Assembly (NCBI GenBank): GCA_044356745.1
Contig: JBIKVP010000012.1
Location: 1-40,648 of the forward strand
DNA from: JBIKVP01 sp044356745
Lineage (GTDB): Bacteria > Pseudomonadota > Alphaproteobacteria > Rhizobiales > Beijerinckiaceae
Direction: 5' to 3'
Length of the DNA stretch: 40,648 bases
The translations under genes were made by a program, and so were the position numbers. Positions 16,263 through 24,375 of the stretch are shown here, in pieces. Numbering within the stretch: position 1 is the stretch's first letter; each line of letters begins with the position of its first letter. The notes below the pieces were generated by a model, which did no database searches, was not told the DNA's origin, and worked only from the letters and a program-made list of their open reading frames with translations.

Positions 16263-17331
16263 CGAAAATCATTTGCCTGCATCAGATGCTGCCACAGCAC
16301 TTATGACAGACTTTTCACATCGCAAGCAAAGCGTTGCCTCATCTCAACCAGATGGCCCGCTTGTGATTGCCGTGCCCTCCAAAGGACGATTGCAAGAAAA
16401 CACAGCTGATTTTTTTGCTCATGCTGGTATTCCGTTTCGTCAACATGGCGGATCACGGGATTATCGCGCGCGTATTGCTGGCGTTGAGAATGTTGAAGTC
16501 CTGTTTTTATCGGCTTCAGATATTGTCACTGCGCTTGCAAATGGCACGGCGCATTTAGGGGTGACGGGCGAAGATCTCGTTCGTGAGTACATCCCTAATC
16601 CCGGATTTGTTGTTGAATTCATGACACCATTGCGCTTTGGTGAAGCAAATGTGATTGTCGCTGTTCCGCAAGCGTGGATTGATGTACGGACGATGGCCGA
16701 TCTTGATGATGTCGCGGGTATCATGCGGGCAAGACAGGGGCAGCGTTTGCGGGTTGCGACCAAATACGTCAACCTCACACGACAATTCTTCTCAGACCAT
16801 GGCCTCACTGATTATCGTATTGTTGAAAGTGCAGGGGCAACTGAAGGAGCGCCAGCTGCAGGCACAGCTGAGGTCATTGTCGACATTACCACGACAGGGG
16901 CGACTTTGGTCGCGAACAACCTGAAAATTCTCGACGATGGATTGATTTTAAAATCGGAAGCGCATCTTGTTGCGTCGATGAAAGCCAATTGGTCGCCTAT
17001 GGCACGTGATGCGGTGCGAACCGTGCTTTCAAGTATGGCTGCTGAAGAGGGCGCACGCACTTTTCGCGAAGTCCGTGGGCGCACACCCTTGCTTGATGGG
17101 TCAGCAGTGCGTGAAATTGAGCGTCGCTTTGATGCAAAAGCGCCCTTTGGCAAAGACTTTTCGCAAGGGGCTGCAACGTTCATTTGTCACAAAGACAAAG
17201 TATTTTCTATCGTCGAACATTTAGAGCGACTAGGTGCAACCGATATTCTGGTTTCGGAACTTGTCGGACTTTACAGCGCAACAAATCCCCTCGTTGAAAA
17301 GCTTCAAAGCCGTATTGGTGATTTGCGCTAA
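16243..17331 (+). CDS. hisG: ATP phosphoribosyltransferase catalytic subunit
   Basis: The enzyme that joins ATP and PRPP to start histidine biosynthesis. The catalytic core begins at about residue 39 with PLVIAVPSKGRLQEN. The PRPP-binding region is visible as EVIVDITTTGATL. The protein is 362 residues, longer than classic short-form HisG (about 210-230), as is usual for alphaproteobacterial enzymes paired with HisZ, and it also has a roughly 38-residue polar N-terminal extension. The start ATG at 16243 lies inside hisZ with AAGGAGA eight bases upstream, so coupling to hisZ is likely; a downstream ATG at 16303 lacks a ribosome-binding site. A 196-bp gap separates it from tolQ. Confidence 0.94.
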   Translation: MLTNVFNENHLPASDAATALMTDFSHRKQSVASSQPDGPLVIAVPSKGRLQENTADFFAHAGIPFRQHGGSRDYRARIAGVENVEVLFLSASDIVTALANGTAHLGVTGEDLVREYIPNPGFVVEFMTPLRFGEANVIVAVPQAWIDVRTMADLDDVAGIMRARQGQRLRVATKYVNLTRQFFSDHGLTDYRIVESAGATEGAPAAGTAEVIVDITTTGATLVANNLKILDDGLILKSEAHLVASMKANWSPMARDAVRTVLSSMAAEEGARTFREVRGRTPLLDGSAVREIERRFDAKAPFGKDFSQGAATFICHKDKVFSIVEHLERLGATDILVSELVGLYSATNPLVEKLQSRIGDLR

Positions 17332-17527
17332 GTTTTAGAAACGCAGGACGCCATATGATAAACTGTGCGCACAATATGCGACATGTGAAGTGCTGTCTTA
17401 AAGAAATATTAACCTCAACACGTGCTTAAAATGTTACATTGGCCTTGAAAGCAGCGTCGGGTTAAACTTGCCCTGTTTTTGCCAGTTTTGTGCATCAAGC
17501 ACATATGTTAAATAAAGAGGTGAACGT

Positions 17528-18229
17528 ATGCCCACTGCTGATGTCGCGACAGATATGTCATTTTTGCACTTGTTCTGGCAAGCGCACATTGTTGTTAAAC
17601 TGGTCATGATCGGGCTGATTGCTGCCTCGGTTTGGTCATGGGCGATTATTGTCGATAAGATGCTTTTATTCCGTCGTGTGCGCGCGGAGATGGATGATTT
17701 TGAAGAAACATTCTGGTCGGGGCAGTCTCTTGAAGAGCTTTATCGATCACTTGCAAACCGAGATGTATCAGGCATGGCAGCAGTGTTTGTTGCGGCGATG
17801 CGTGAATGGAAGCGCTCTTTTGAAGGTTCTGCGCGCTCTGTCATGAGTCTTTCTCAGCGCATCGACAAAGTGCTTGATGTGACGATTCAACGTGAAGGTG
17901 AGCGCCTTGAATCAAAATTACTTGTTTTGGCAACCATTGGCTCAACCACACCGTTCGTAGGGTTATTTGGAACCGTTTGGGGCATTATGAACTCATTCCA
18001 AGCGATTGCTGTCTCTAAAAATACATCACTTGCCGTTGTCGCGCCAGGGATTGCCGAAGCGCTATTTGCAACGGCGATTGGTCTTGTGGCAGCTATTCCT
18101 GCAGTGATCGCCTATAATAAACTACAGGCAGAAGCTTCAAAGGCGCAAAATCGTCTTGGTGGTTTTGCTGATGAATTTTCTGCAATTCTCTCGCGCCAAA
18201 TTGATGAGCGCATTGCGAACGCAGCTTAA
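17528..18229 (+). CDS. tolQ: Tol-Pal system inner-membrane protein TolQ
   Basis: A 233-residue MotA/TolQ/ExbB-family protein with three membrane segments: one near residues 20-41, and the conserved hairpin TIGSTTPFVGLFGTVWGIMNSF (about 138-159, shown in part) with ALFATAIGLVAAIPAV. With TolR it forms the proton-driven motor that energises TolA in outer-membrane constriction during division. The ATG has a strong GAGGTG upstream. The preceding 196 bases (17332-17527) hold a probable promoter; a small GTGC-ATCAA-GCAC hairpin lies near 17493. The usual upstream neighbour ybgC is absent; hisG is there instead. tolR follows after 18 bases. Confidence 0.95.
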   Translation: MPTADVATDMSFLHLFWQAHIVVKLVMIGLIAASVWSWAIIVDKMLLFRRVRAEMDDFEETFWSGQSLEELYRSLANRDVSGMAAVFVAAMREWKRSFEGSARSVMSLSQRIDKVLDVTIQREGERLESKLLVLATIGSTTPFVGLFGTVWGIMNSFQAIAVSKNTSLAVVAPGIAEALFATAIGLVAAIPAVIAYNKLQAEASKAQNRLGGFADEFSAILSRQIDERIANAA

Positions 18230-18247
18230 CCAAGGGACACTTACAAC

Positions 18248-18697
18248 ATGGCAATGTCAACCGGTGCAGCAGGTGGTGGAGGTGGGCGCAGACGTCGGCG
18301 GGGCCATAAAATGGCAGTCATGTCAGACATTAACATGACACCTTTTATCGACGTAATGCTTGTACTTTTGATTGTATTTATGGTGGCTGCACCAATGCTC
18401 ACGGCGGGTGTGCCCCTTGATCTGCCGCAAACAGCTGCAAAACCGCTTAATTTAGAGCAAAAACCCTTAACCCTTTCCGTTACCGAGAAAGGCGAGATTT
18501 TTCTTGGTGAAACCGCAATTACTGAAGCGGATATCCCATCACGATTGCAGCAGGAAGCTAAACAAGGTTTAGAAGAGCGTATTTATGTGCGTGGACATAA
18601 AAAAGTCGATTATGGCCGTGTAGCGCAAGTGATGTCGATTGTAACAAGCGCAGGTTTTAAGAAAGTTGCCTTAATTACGGAACAGGATGGTAAATAA
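18248..18697 (+). CDS. tolR: Tol-Pal system protein TolR
   Basis: A 149-residue ExbD/TolR-family protein: Arg-rich cytoplasmic N-terminus, one membrane helix (about 35-55) carrying the essential Asp in INMTPFIDVMLVLL (D35), and a periplasmic domain ending near ALITEQDGK. It forms the proton path with TolQ. AAGGGA lies upstream of the ATG. The 180 bases up to tolA contain hairpins, so tolA may be expressed at a different level. Confidence 0.95.
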   Translation: MAMSTGAAGGGGGRRRRRGHKMAVMSDINMTPFIDVMLVLLIVFMVAAPMLTAGVPLDLPQTAAKPLNLEQKPLTLSVTEKGEIFLGETAITEADIPSRLQQEAKQGLEERIYVRGHKKVDYGRVAQVMSIVTSAGFKKVALITEQDGK

Positions 18698-18755
18698 GGA
18701 TACAAGATATTGTGCTTAGGACGCAGTAAAAACGCAAACAGAATGTTTGTGGGTT

Positions 18756-18785
18756 GTAGAAAAAAGTATTCGTTTTTTATTCTAC
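18756..18785 (+). terminator. Long hairpin in the tolR-tolA gap
   Basis: GTAGAAAAAA (18756-18765) pairs with TTTTTTATTCTAC (18773-18785) with a single bulged A, giving ten base pairs with a U-rich right arm. A smaller CAAAC-agaat-GTTTG hairpin lies just upstream at about 18736-18750. It may attenuate transcription between tolR and tolA. The U-tract is inside the stem rather than after it, so it is not a textbook terminator. Confidence 0.4.
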
Positions 18786-18877
18786 ATATGACGACTAAGT
18801 TCTATGTCCTCACAGTTCGCTATTTGCTCATATTATGATATACGCTTTTTTGTCTATTTGAATAAAGGAAGTTGCGG

Positions 18878-20020
18878 TTGCGTTTTAATCGCTCAGAACC
18901 TGGATTATTTGTCTCTGGCGCATTGCATACGCTTGCGCTTGCGTCGGCGCTTGTTGTGTTTTCAGGCACACAGCCCTTGATGCCAGCAGAAGAGGCGATT
19001 GCAATTGATATCATCGTCGAAAACCCTACAAATGAGATCACAAAAGGTGAGCGCTCGGCAAAAGAGGTGACAACACCCAAACCACGCGCAGAACGCGTTG
19101 CAGAAACTCAGCAAGAGCGTGATCCGGGTGAAGCTAAGCGAGATGTCGCTTCACCGCCAACCCGTCCCGCTGATATGAAAACAGATGATAAGCCTGTTGA
19201 AGCTTCAACGCCCCCCCCCCCTCTACGTCCACGTTTGGTAGAAGAAGTTAAGCCTGAACCAACAAAATCAGAGCCACCAAAAGCAGAAAAGCTACCAGAA
19301 AAAAAGCCTGAACCTAACCGCCAAGAGCTCACCAAGCTCATTGAGCAAGGTGAAATAGAAGCACGCCAAAAAGAAGAACAGGCTAAAAAAGAACTTCAGG
19401 ACAAACTTAAAGAAGAAAAGCTTAAACAAGCAAAAATTGAAAAAGAAAAAGCCGATAAAGAAAAGGCTGAAAAAGCCAAGGTTGAGGCCGCCACAAAAGT
19501 TGCAAAAGAAGCAATTGCGAAAGCAAAGGCCAAAGCCGATGCAGAGGCTAAAGCTGCCAAAGAAGCCGCGCTTGCTGATAAATTTAATGCAGGTGATATT
19601 CGTAAATTGCTTCAATCAAAAGAAGCCGCCCAGTCAACAGGTTCAGCGGGTAGAGAAGTACAGCGCACCGCTTCTTTAGGTACAGCAACAGCAGCAGGTG
19701 CAAAGCTTAGCCCTTCTTTACGTAGTCAGCTTATCGGATTGCTGCAAGATCAAATGCAAAAATGTTACAGCCCACCGATTGGAGCATCCACAGGCGCTTC
19801 AACCTTACCACTTCTCGATATACGCCTTAACAATGATGGTTCTTTAATGAGTGAGCCCCGTGTTGTGCGGGCAGGTAATAGTGCAGGTGAAAGGGCGATT
19901 GCCGATGCCGCATTGCGGGCAGTGCGCCGTTGCGCTCCTTACCGCGTTCCTGCCGCATTTGTTCCGTACTTTAATGACTGGAAGATTCTCAATGTCGAGT
20001 TTGAGGTTCCGTCAATATAA
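18878..20020 (+). CDS. tolA: TolA-like protein, cell-envelope integrity
   Basis: A protein of about 380 residues linking the inner-membrane TolQR motor to the outer membrane. One N-terminal membrane helix (about 10-30), then a Pro-rich segment (about residues 90-150), a long Lys/Ala/Glu-rich coiled coil (to about 240), and a C-terminal TolA/TonB-like domain with LLDIRLNNDGSL and a Cys pair (KCYSP, RRCAPY). No ATG fits. In-frame TTG codons occur at 18872 and 18878; AAAGGAA is only two bases from the first and eight from the second, so 18878 is preferred. A run of eleven C (19211-19221) encodes four Pro residues and is a slippage-prone site. tolB follows after a 126-bp palindromic element. Confidence 0.88.
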   Translation: MRFNRSEPGLFVSGALHTLALASALVVFSGTQPLMPAEEAIAIDIIVENPTNEITKGERSAKEVTTPKPRAERVAETQQERDPGEAKRDVASPPTRPADMKTDDKPVEASTPPPPLRPRLVEEVKPEPTKSEPPKAEKLPEKKPEPNRQELTKLIEQGEIEARQKEEQAKKELQDKLKEEKLKQAKIEKEKADKEKAEKAKVEAATKVAKEAIAKAKAKADAEAKAAKEAALADKFNAGDIRKLLQSKEAAQSTGSAGREVQRTASLGTATAAGAKLSPSLRSQLIGLLQDQMQKCYSPPIGASTGASTLPLLDIRLNNDGSLMSEPRVVRAGNSAGERAIADAALRAVRRCAPYRVPAAFVPYFNDWKILNVEFEVPSI

Positions 20021-20023
20021 ATC

Positions 20024-20149
20024 AATACGTCGAGTGTGGTGTTTAGAACGTAAAATACAAAATGCATAGCGAATTAAAAAAGATGTTTTAACCCACTGTG
20101 TCATTTCTATTTTGTTTTCCTATGTTCTAAACACCACACTCGACGTATT
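20024..20149. repeat. 126-bp element with perfect 26-bp inverted repeats between tolA and tolB
   Basis: The arms 20024-20049 (AATACGTCGAGTGTGG then TGTTTAGAAC) and 20124-20149 are exact reverse complements over 26 bases, with a 74-base AT-rich centre. The inner sequences continue an imperfect stem for about 14 more bases (AAAATACAAAAT against ATTTTGTTTTCC). The first arm begins three bases after the tolA stop. It could be a miniature inverted-repeat element, or a very stable transcript structure that ends or processes the tolA message. No clear target duplication is seen. Confidence 0.85.
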
Positions 20150-20209
20150 TGCTAATGATCGAGACATCACCTTTGCAACATTCAAACCACAATAACGATT
20201 GATAACAAA

Positions 20210-21553
20210 ATGATAATACGTTTTTCTTATTTAAAAATTCAGCACACTGCGTTGATTGCTTTTCTCGCTTTGCTTTGTGCTGTCGTGTTTCATACACCTT
20301 CTCACGCACAATTGAGCTTTCGTGTGGGGCCGGGGGGGCAGTTCCAACCCTTACCGATTGCGGTGATTGATTTCTCTGGTGATCCTGAAACAGCGGGCAA
20401 AATTTCAGGCATTGTCACGTCAAATTTGCGCCGTTCTGGTTACTTTGTGCCAATCGACCGTGCGCAGTTTCCAGAAAAAGCATTGGCGTTTGATGCGGTT
20501 CCCCAATTTGCAGCATGGCAAAGTGCGGGTGTGCAGGCGATTGTGACAGGCCGCGTAACACGTGATGCCTCAGGACGGCTTAAGGTTGAATTTCGTTTAT
20601 GGGATGCTTTGTCAGGCCAACAAAGTTTAGGCCAGCAATATATGACCGATACGGCTAACGCGCGCCGCATTGCGCATATTATTTCGGATGGTGTTTATAC
20701 AAAAATCACAGGTATAGGCGGTTTTTTTGATACGCGTGTTGTGTTTGTCGACGAGTCGGGTCCCAAAGAAAATCGGCGCAAGCGTTTAGCGGTGATGGAT
20801 CAAGATGGCGCTAATGTGCGTTATCTGACGAAGGGTGATGAAATTGTTATTACACCCCGTTATTCACCAACGACACAAGATGTCGCCTACATGGCACAGC
20901 GCATAGGTGAACAGCCACGCATTAATGTTTTGGGGATTGACTCAGGGCAGGTTCAAAGTGTGGGCAATTTTCCAGATATGACCTCAAGCCCCCGTTTTTC
21001 TCCCGATGGTGGTCGGATCGTGCTCTCTCTTCAACAAGGTGGAAATGCAAATCTTTATACAGTCGATCTACGCTCACGCATGACGATGCGCCTCACATCA
21101 ACAGCGGCCATTGATACATCTCCTGCGTTCTCGCCCGATGGTCAACAAGTGGTATTTGAAAGTGATCGCGGCGGATCACAGCAGCTTTATTTGATGGCAG
21201 CCAGTGGTGGCGAGGCGAAACGAATTTCATTTGGTGAAGGTTCATACGCACAGCCAACATGGTCGCCACGTGGTGATTTTATTGCTTTCACCAAACGTAA
21301 AGCTGGCGGATTTGCGATTGGGATTATGAAAGCGGATGGTTCAGGGGAGCGTCTTTTAACGGAAGGCTTTCACAATGAAAGTCCAAGCTGGGCGCCAAAC
21401 GGGCAATATATTATTTTCTATCGTGATCCAGGCGGTCAATCAGGTGGACGCCTTTATATGGTTGACATCACAGGACGTGTGGAAGCACCTGTTCCAACGC
21501 CTGGGTTTGCTGCCGATCCTGCTTGGTCACCATTACTGAGCGAAGCAAAATAA
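20210..21553 (+). CDS. tolB: Tol-Pal system periplasmic beta-propeller protein TolB
   Basis: A 447-residue periplasmic protein. The signal peptide covers about residues 13-33 (cleavage near SHAQ). The N-terminal alpha/beta domain precedes a six-bladed WD40-like propeller with repeated blade motifs such as SPRFSPDGGRIV, SPAFSPDGQQVVF, QPTWSPRGDFIAF and SPSWAPNGQYIIF. TolB mediates contact between TolA and Pal. The start ATG has only a weak ribosome-binding site, and a large palindrome separates it from tolA. pal, which normally follows directly, is absent; the next gene is rsfS. A G7 run occurs at 20332-20338. Confidence 0.96.
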   Translation: MIIRFSYLKIQHTALIAFLALLCAVVFHTPSHAQLSFRVGPGGQFQPLPIAVIDFSGDPETAGKISGIVTSNLRRSGYFVPIDRAQFPEKALAFDAVPQFAAWQSAGVQAIVTGRVTRDASGRLKVEFRLWDALSGQQSLGQQYMTDTANARRIAHIISDGVYTKITGIGGFFDTRVVFVDESGPKENRRKRLAVMDQDGANVRYLTKGDEIVITPRYSPTTQDVAYMAQRIGEQPRINVLGIDSGQVQSVGNFPDMTSSPRFSPDGGRIVLSLQQGGNANLYTVDLRSRMTMRLTSTAAIDTSPAFSPDGQQVVFESDRGGSQQLYLMAASGGEAKRISFGEGSYAQPTWSPRGDFIAFTKRKAGGFAIGIMKADGSGERLLTEGFHNESPSWAPNGQYIIFYRDPGGQSGGRLYMVDITGRVEAPVPTPGFAADPAWSPLLSEAK

Positions 21554-21608
21554 CAACTTACATTATAGCTTGATGAACACTTTGCCATTGTCGCAGTTTG
21601 TGTTATAT

Positions 21609-21640
21609 TTGTCATGTCGTAAGATAATTCGATATGACAA
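21609..21640 (+). terminator. Stem-loop after tolB
   Basis: TTGTCATGTCG (21609-21619) pairs with CGATATGACAA (21630-21640), eleven positions including one G-T wobble, around a 10-base loop. A T-run (AATTTTTTGTTTT) follows after about a dozen bases. It is a plausible end for the tol transcript, consistent with pal not being the next gene. Confidence 0.5.
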
Positions 21641-21724
21641 TGTGACAAGTAAATTTTTTGTTTTATGGTTCGATTACAAGTTTTTTAAACGTGATTTCTC
21701 AACATAAAATCATATAGATTTTAT

Positions 21725-22267
21725 TTGAAATCATTCCAGCGCGAGGGCACTCAACTGACTGCATTTGAATTTTCTGAGACGGCGTCTCAAACCTCTCCCG
21801 CTAATGCTGCGATATTTGCCAAGCATTCGGCCACGAAAAACTCTTCCGTACGCGAGCAACAAACAGAACAAGAAACGGGAGATGCTTTGCGTCAAGCACT
21901 CGCCGAGCGTGTTACCCTACCTTCTGACACGACAACGCTTGGGGTTGTACGCTTTTGTCTTGATGAGATGAAAGCGGAAGAGATTGTCGAAATTGATCTT
22001 CAAGGCAAAACATCAATTGCTGATACGATGATTGTTGCATCTGGACGTGCCAACCGCCATGTGGGTGCGATTGCTGAACGTATTAGCGCGATGCTCAAAC
22101 AATGTGGTCATCCTGCCCCACGTATTGAGGGGCTACCCGCTTGTGACTGGGTGCTTATTGATGGAGGTGATGTGCTTGTGCACATTTTCCGCCCTGAAGT
22201 GCGCCAGTTTTATAACTTAGAAAAAATGTGGGGTACAGATCGCCCTAAAGAACCCGTCACTAATTAA
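21725..22267 (+). CDS. rsfS: Ribosome silencing factor RsfS
   Basis: A small cytoplasmic protein of the Iojap/RsfS family that binds ribosomal protein L14 and blocks subunit joining in slow growth. The conserved domain covers roughly the last 110 of 180 codons: EEIVEIDLQGKTSIADTMIVASG, RHVGAIAERI, and CDWVLIDGGDVLVHIFRPEVRQFYNLEKMW (each seen in full in the translation). The start is unclear. The frame opens at a TTG at 21725 without a ribosome-binding site; an in-frame TTG near 21889 preceded by GGGAGA would give a protein closer to the usual 105-130 residues. rlmH follows after 34 bases, the common arrangement in this class. Confidence 0.9.
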   Translation: MKSFQREGTQLTAFEFSETASQTSPANAAIFAKHSATKNSSVREQQTEQETGDALRQALAERVTLPSDTTTLGVVRFCLDEMKAEEIVEIDLQGKTSIADTMIVASGRANRHVGAIAERISAMLKQCGHPAPRIEGLPACDWVLIDGGDVLVHIFRPEVRQFYNLEKMWGTDRPKEPVTN

Positions 22268-22301
22268 AGTGATACATTGAACTTGCCACGGGATTGCCAC
22301 C

Positions 22302-22781
22302 ATGAAACTCATTGTTGGGAGCGTGGGGCGATTAAAGGCAGGGGCAGAGCGTGAGTTAGTCACACGCTATAGCGCACGTATTACAGGATTAAGCCGCGCT
22401 GTTGGCATCACAGAATTTAAAAGTTTTGAAGTGACAGAGAGCCGTGCCGCTCACGCAAATTCACGCAAACGCGAGGAGGCAACAGCACTCATTGAAAAAT
22501 GCGGTGAAAGCCTTCTCATCGCACTTGATGAGCGGGGAGGCGCTGTAACGTCGCGTCAATTTGCTGAGCACATCGCACAATGGCGTGATCAAGGACAATC
22601 AAGCATCGCGTTCATTATTGGCGGAGCAGACGGACTTGATGACACCATCCGCGACAAAGCACGGTTATGTCTTTCTTTTGGTGCCATGACATTGCCGCAT
22701 CAACTTGTCAGAGTTTTGGTGATGGAGCAGCTTTATCGGTGTATGACACTCCTCACTGGACACCCTTATCACCGTGATTGA
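22302..22781 (+). CDS. rlmH: 23S rRNA pseudouridine-1915 N3-methyltransferase RlmH
   Basis: A 159-residue SPOUT-class methyltransferase acting on pseudouridine 1915 of 23S rRNA in the assembled ribosome. Diagnostic segments are ALDERGGAVTSRQFAEHI, the knot residues FIIGGADGLDD, and the C-terminal LPHQLVRVLVMEQLYR with the final HPYHRD. Length is standard. It lies between rsfS and the envC-like gene; the envC-like ATG begins five bases after its stop. The ribosome-binding site is weak (CGGGA at long spacing). Confidence 0.96.
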   Translation: MKLIVGSVGRLKAGAERELVTRYSARITGLSRAVGITEFKSFEVTESRAAHANSRKREEATALIEKCGESLLIALDERGGAVTSRQFAEHIAQWRDQGQSSIAFIIGGADGLDDTIRDKARLCLSFGAMTLPHQLVRVLVMEQLYRCMTLLTGHPYHRD

Positions 22782-22786
22782 TTCGC

Positions 22787-24229
22787 ATGTCGTTTTTTAA
22801 TTTAAATGTGGACATATATTTGAAGCGCATAAACCTGTATGCACTTGTTGGTGTGATGACTCTAACATTTATATCGCCATTAAAAGCACAAACAATACAA
22901 ACTCAACCATCTAATCCAGTCACAACGCCCCCTCCTGCTGTTCAGGAAAAGCTTGCCGATCGTGAGCGTCATGAGCGCGAGTTGCAGCGGCTAGAGCATG
23001 AGGCAAAAGCAGCCAGTGATGTGAAAGCGCGCCTTGAGCAGGAATTGGCTCTACTCAAAGAGGATCGCGCAAGATTAAATACAGCGCTTTTAGAGACATC
23101 AAAACGCGTGCGTGATGCGGAAGAGCGGCTCACCAGTGCGGAAATTAGATTACGCACATTGACCACATCTGAAGAGGGTTTACGACGTTCACTTCATGCA
23201 CGTCGTGATATTATTGGGGATGTGCTCGCCGCGCTGCAACGCATGGGACGGAGGCCACCTCCTGCGGTGCTTGTCTCCCCCGATGATATGCTAAGCAGTG
23301 TGCGCAGTGCTATTTTACTTGGCGCAGTTCTGCCAGAGTTGTGGACAGAGGCTCAAGCGCTTGTCACAGATTTAAGCGAAATGGTGCGGTTGAGAGAAGC
23401 TTTAGCGCGTGAGCGTGAAGACATTGGCCGTGATATGGTCGTGCTTTCTCAAGAACGCAATCGGTTGGCTTCATTGATTGAAGCGCGTCAGGATGCCGCT
23501 ACGCAAAGCGAAAAAAGTGTGTCTGAACAGACATCTCGCGTTCAAACGCTGGCGTTACAATCAAAAGATATTCGTGAACTCATGCTCGCAATTGACAAAG
23601 AGCTTGCGGTGTTTAATCGCTCGCTTGATGAAAGCCGGCGTTTTCAAGATAGCATGAGCCGAGATATTCGCGAAAAGCTTGCAAGTGCTGCTCTTAAAGA
23701 CCCTGCACGATTGGCTCCTAAGGCAGCTTTTTCAGATATGCGCGGATTACTCCCGCTTCCTGTCTCGGGCACGATGATTAAACCCTATGGCACTCCTGAT
23801 GGCTACGGCAGCATCACGCGAGGAATAACGCTTGTTACCCGTCCAAAAGCGCTCGTGTCTGCCCCTTCAGATGGGTGGGTCGTATACGCAGGTCCCTTTC
23901 GCTCATTTGGTCAGTTGCTTATTCTCAATGCAGGTGGCGGCTATTATATTTTATTGGCGGGTATGGAGCGCATGAATGTAAGTTTGGGACAGTTTGTGCT
24001 CGCTGGCGAGCCATTAGGGAGTATGGGCGAGAAAGCGTCACTCTTATCAGACGTGTTTGGTGCAAAAAGCGAGAGCTCAAACGAGCAGTTGATTGCTAAT
24101 ACAAGCGCAAGCGCATCTTCCCCTCAAGACCCTGTTGTTTATATTGAATTTCGTAAAGACGGCACCTCAATTGACCCATCACCTTGGTGGACAAAATCAG
24201 TTGTCAAAACTGCCAAAGAAAGAACATAA
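22787..24229 (+). CDS. EnvC-like murein hydrolase activator with degenerate LytM domain
   Basis: A 480-residue exported protein. An N-terminal hydrophobic signal segment (about 15-32, ending near SPLKAQ) is followed by a long coiled coil (about 50-300) and a C-terminal LytM/M23 fold. The metal-binding residues of active M23 peptidases are missing: the usual HxH region reads YYILLAG and the later motif reads VVYIEFRKDG. This is the pattern of EnvC-type activators, which switch on amidases at the septum rather than cutting peptidoglycan. The ATG at 22787 is used; the frame begins three codons earlier at a TTG overlapping rlmH. The neighbour ctpA also fits a cell-wall role. Confidence 0.88.
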   Translation: MSFFNLNVDIYLKRINLYALVGVMTLTFISPLKAQTIQTQPSNPVTTPPPAVQEKLADRERHERELQRLEHEAKAASDVKARLEQELALLKEDRARLNTALLETSKRVRDAEERLTSAEIRLRTLTTSEEGLRRSLHARRDIIGDVLAALQRMGRRPPPAVLVSPDDMLSSVRSAILLGAVLPELWTEAQALVTDLSEMVRLREALAREREDIGRDMVVLSQERNRLASLIEARQDAATQSEKSVSEQTSRVQTLALQSKDIRELMLAIDKELAVFNRSLDESRRFQDSMSRDIREKLASAALKDPARLAPKAAFSDMRGLLPLPVSGTMIKPYGTPDGYGSITRGITLVTRPKALVSAPSDGWVVYAGPFRSFGQLLILNAGGGYYILLAGMERMNVSLGQFVLAGEPLGSMGEKASLLSDVFGAKSESSNEQLIANTSASASSPQDPVVYIEFRKDGTSIDPSPWWTKSVVKTAKERT

Positions 24230-24375
24230 AAGAATGCACATATAAGATGTGGCCTTTTTCTTGCTTTGTTCGTATGTCATAGGCAACACTCAAAAGGTGA
24301 GTCTGCGTTAACATATGCTGCTTATATGTCGTGTAAGTGTGGCAAAGTCAGATTTTTAAAGATCAAAGGAAAAGA

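Noticed and set aside
19292..19679. Long open frames in other phases of tolA (Phe-rich on minus, Lys-rich on plus)
   Set aside because: They are by-products of the repetitive Lys/Ala/Glu codons of the TolA coiled coil.
22787..24229. Loss of metal ligands in the LytM domain of the EnvC-like protein as a sign of decay
   Set aside because: Degenerate LytM domains are the normal state of EnvC-type activators, so this is not a defect.
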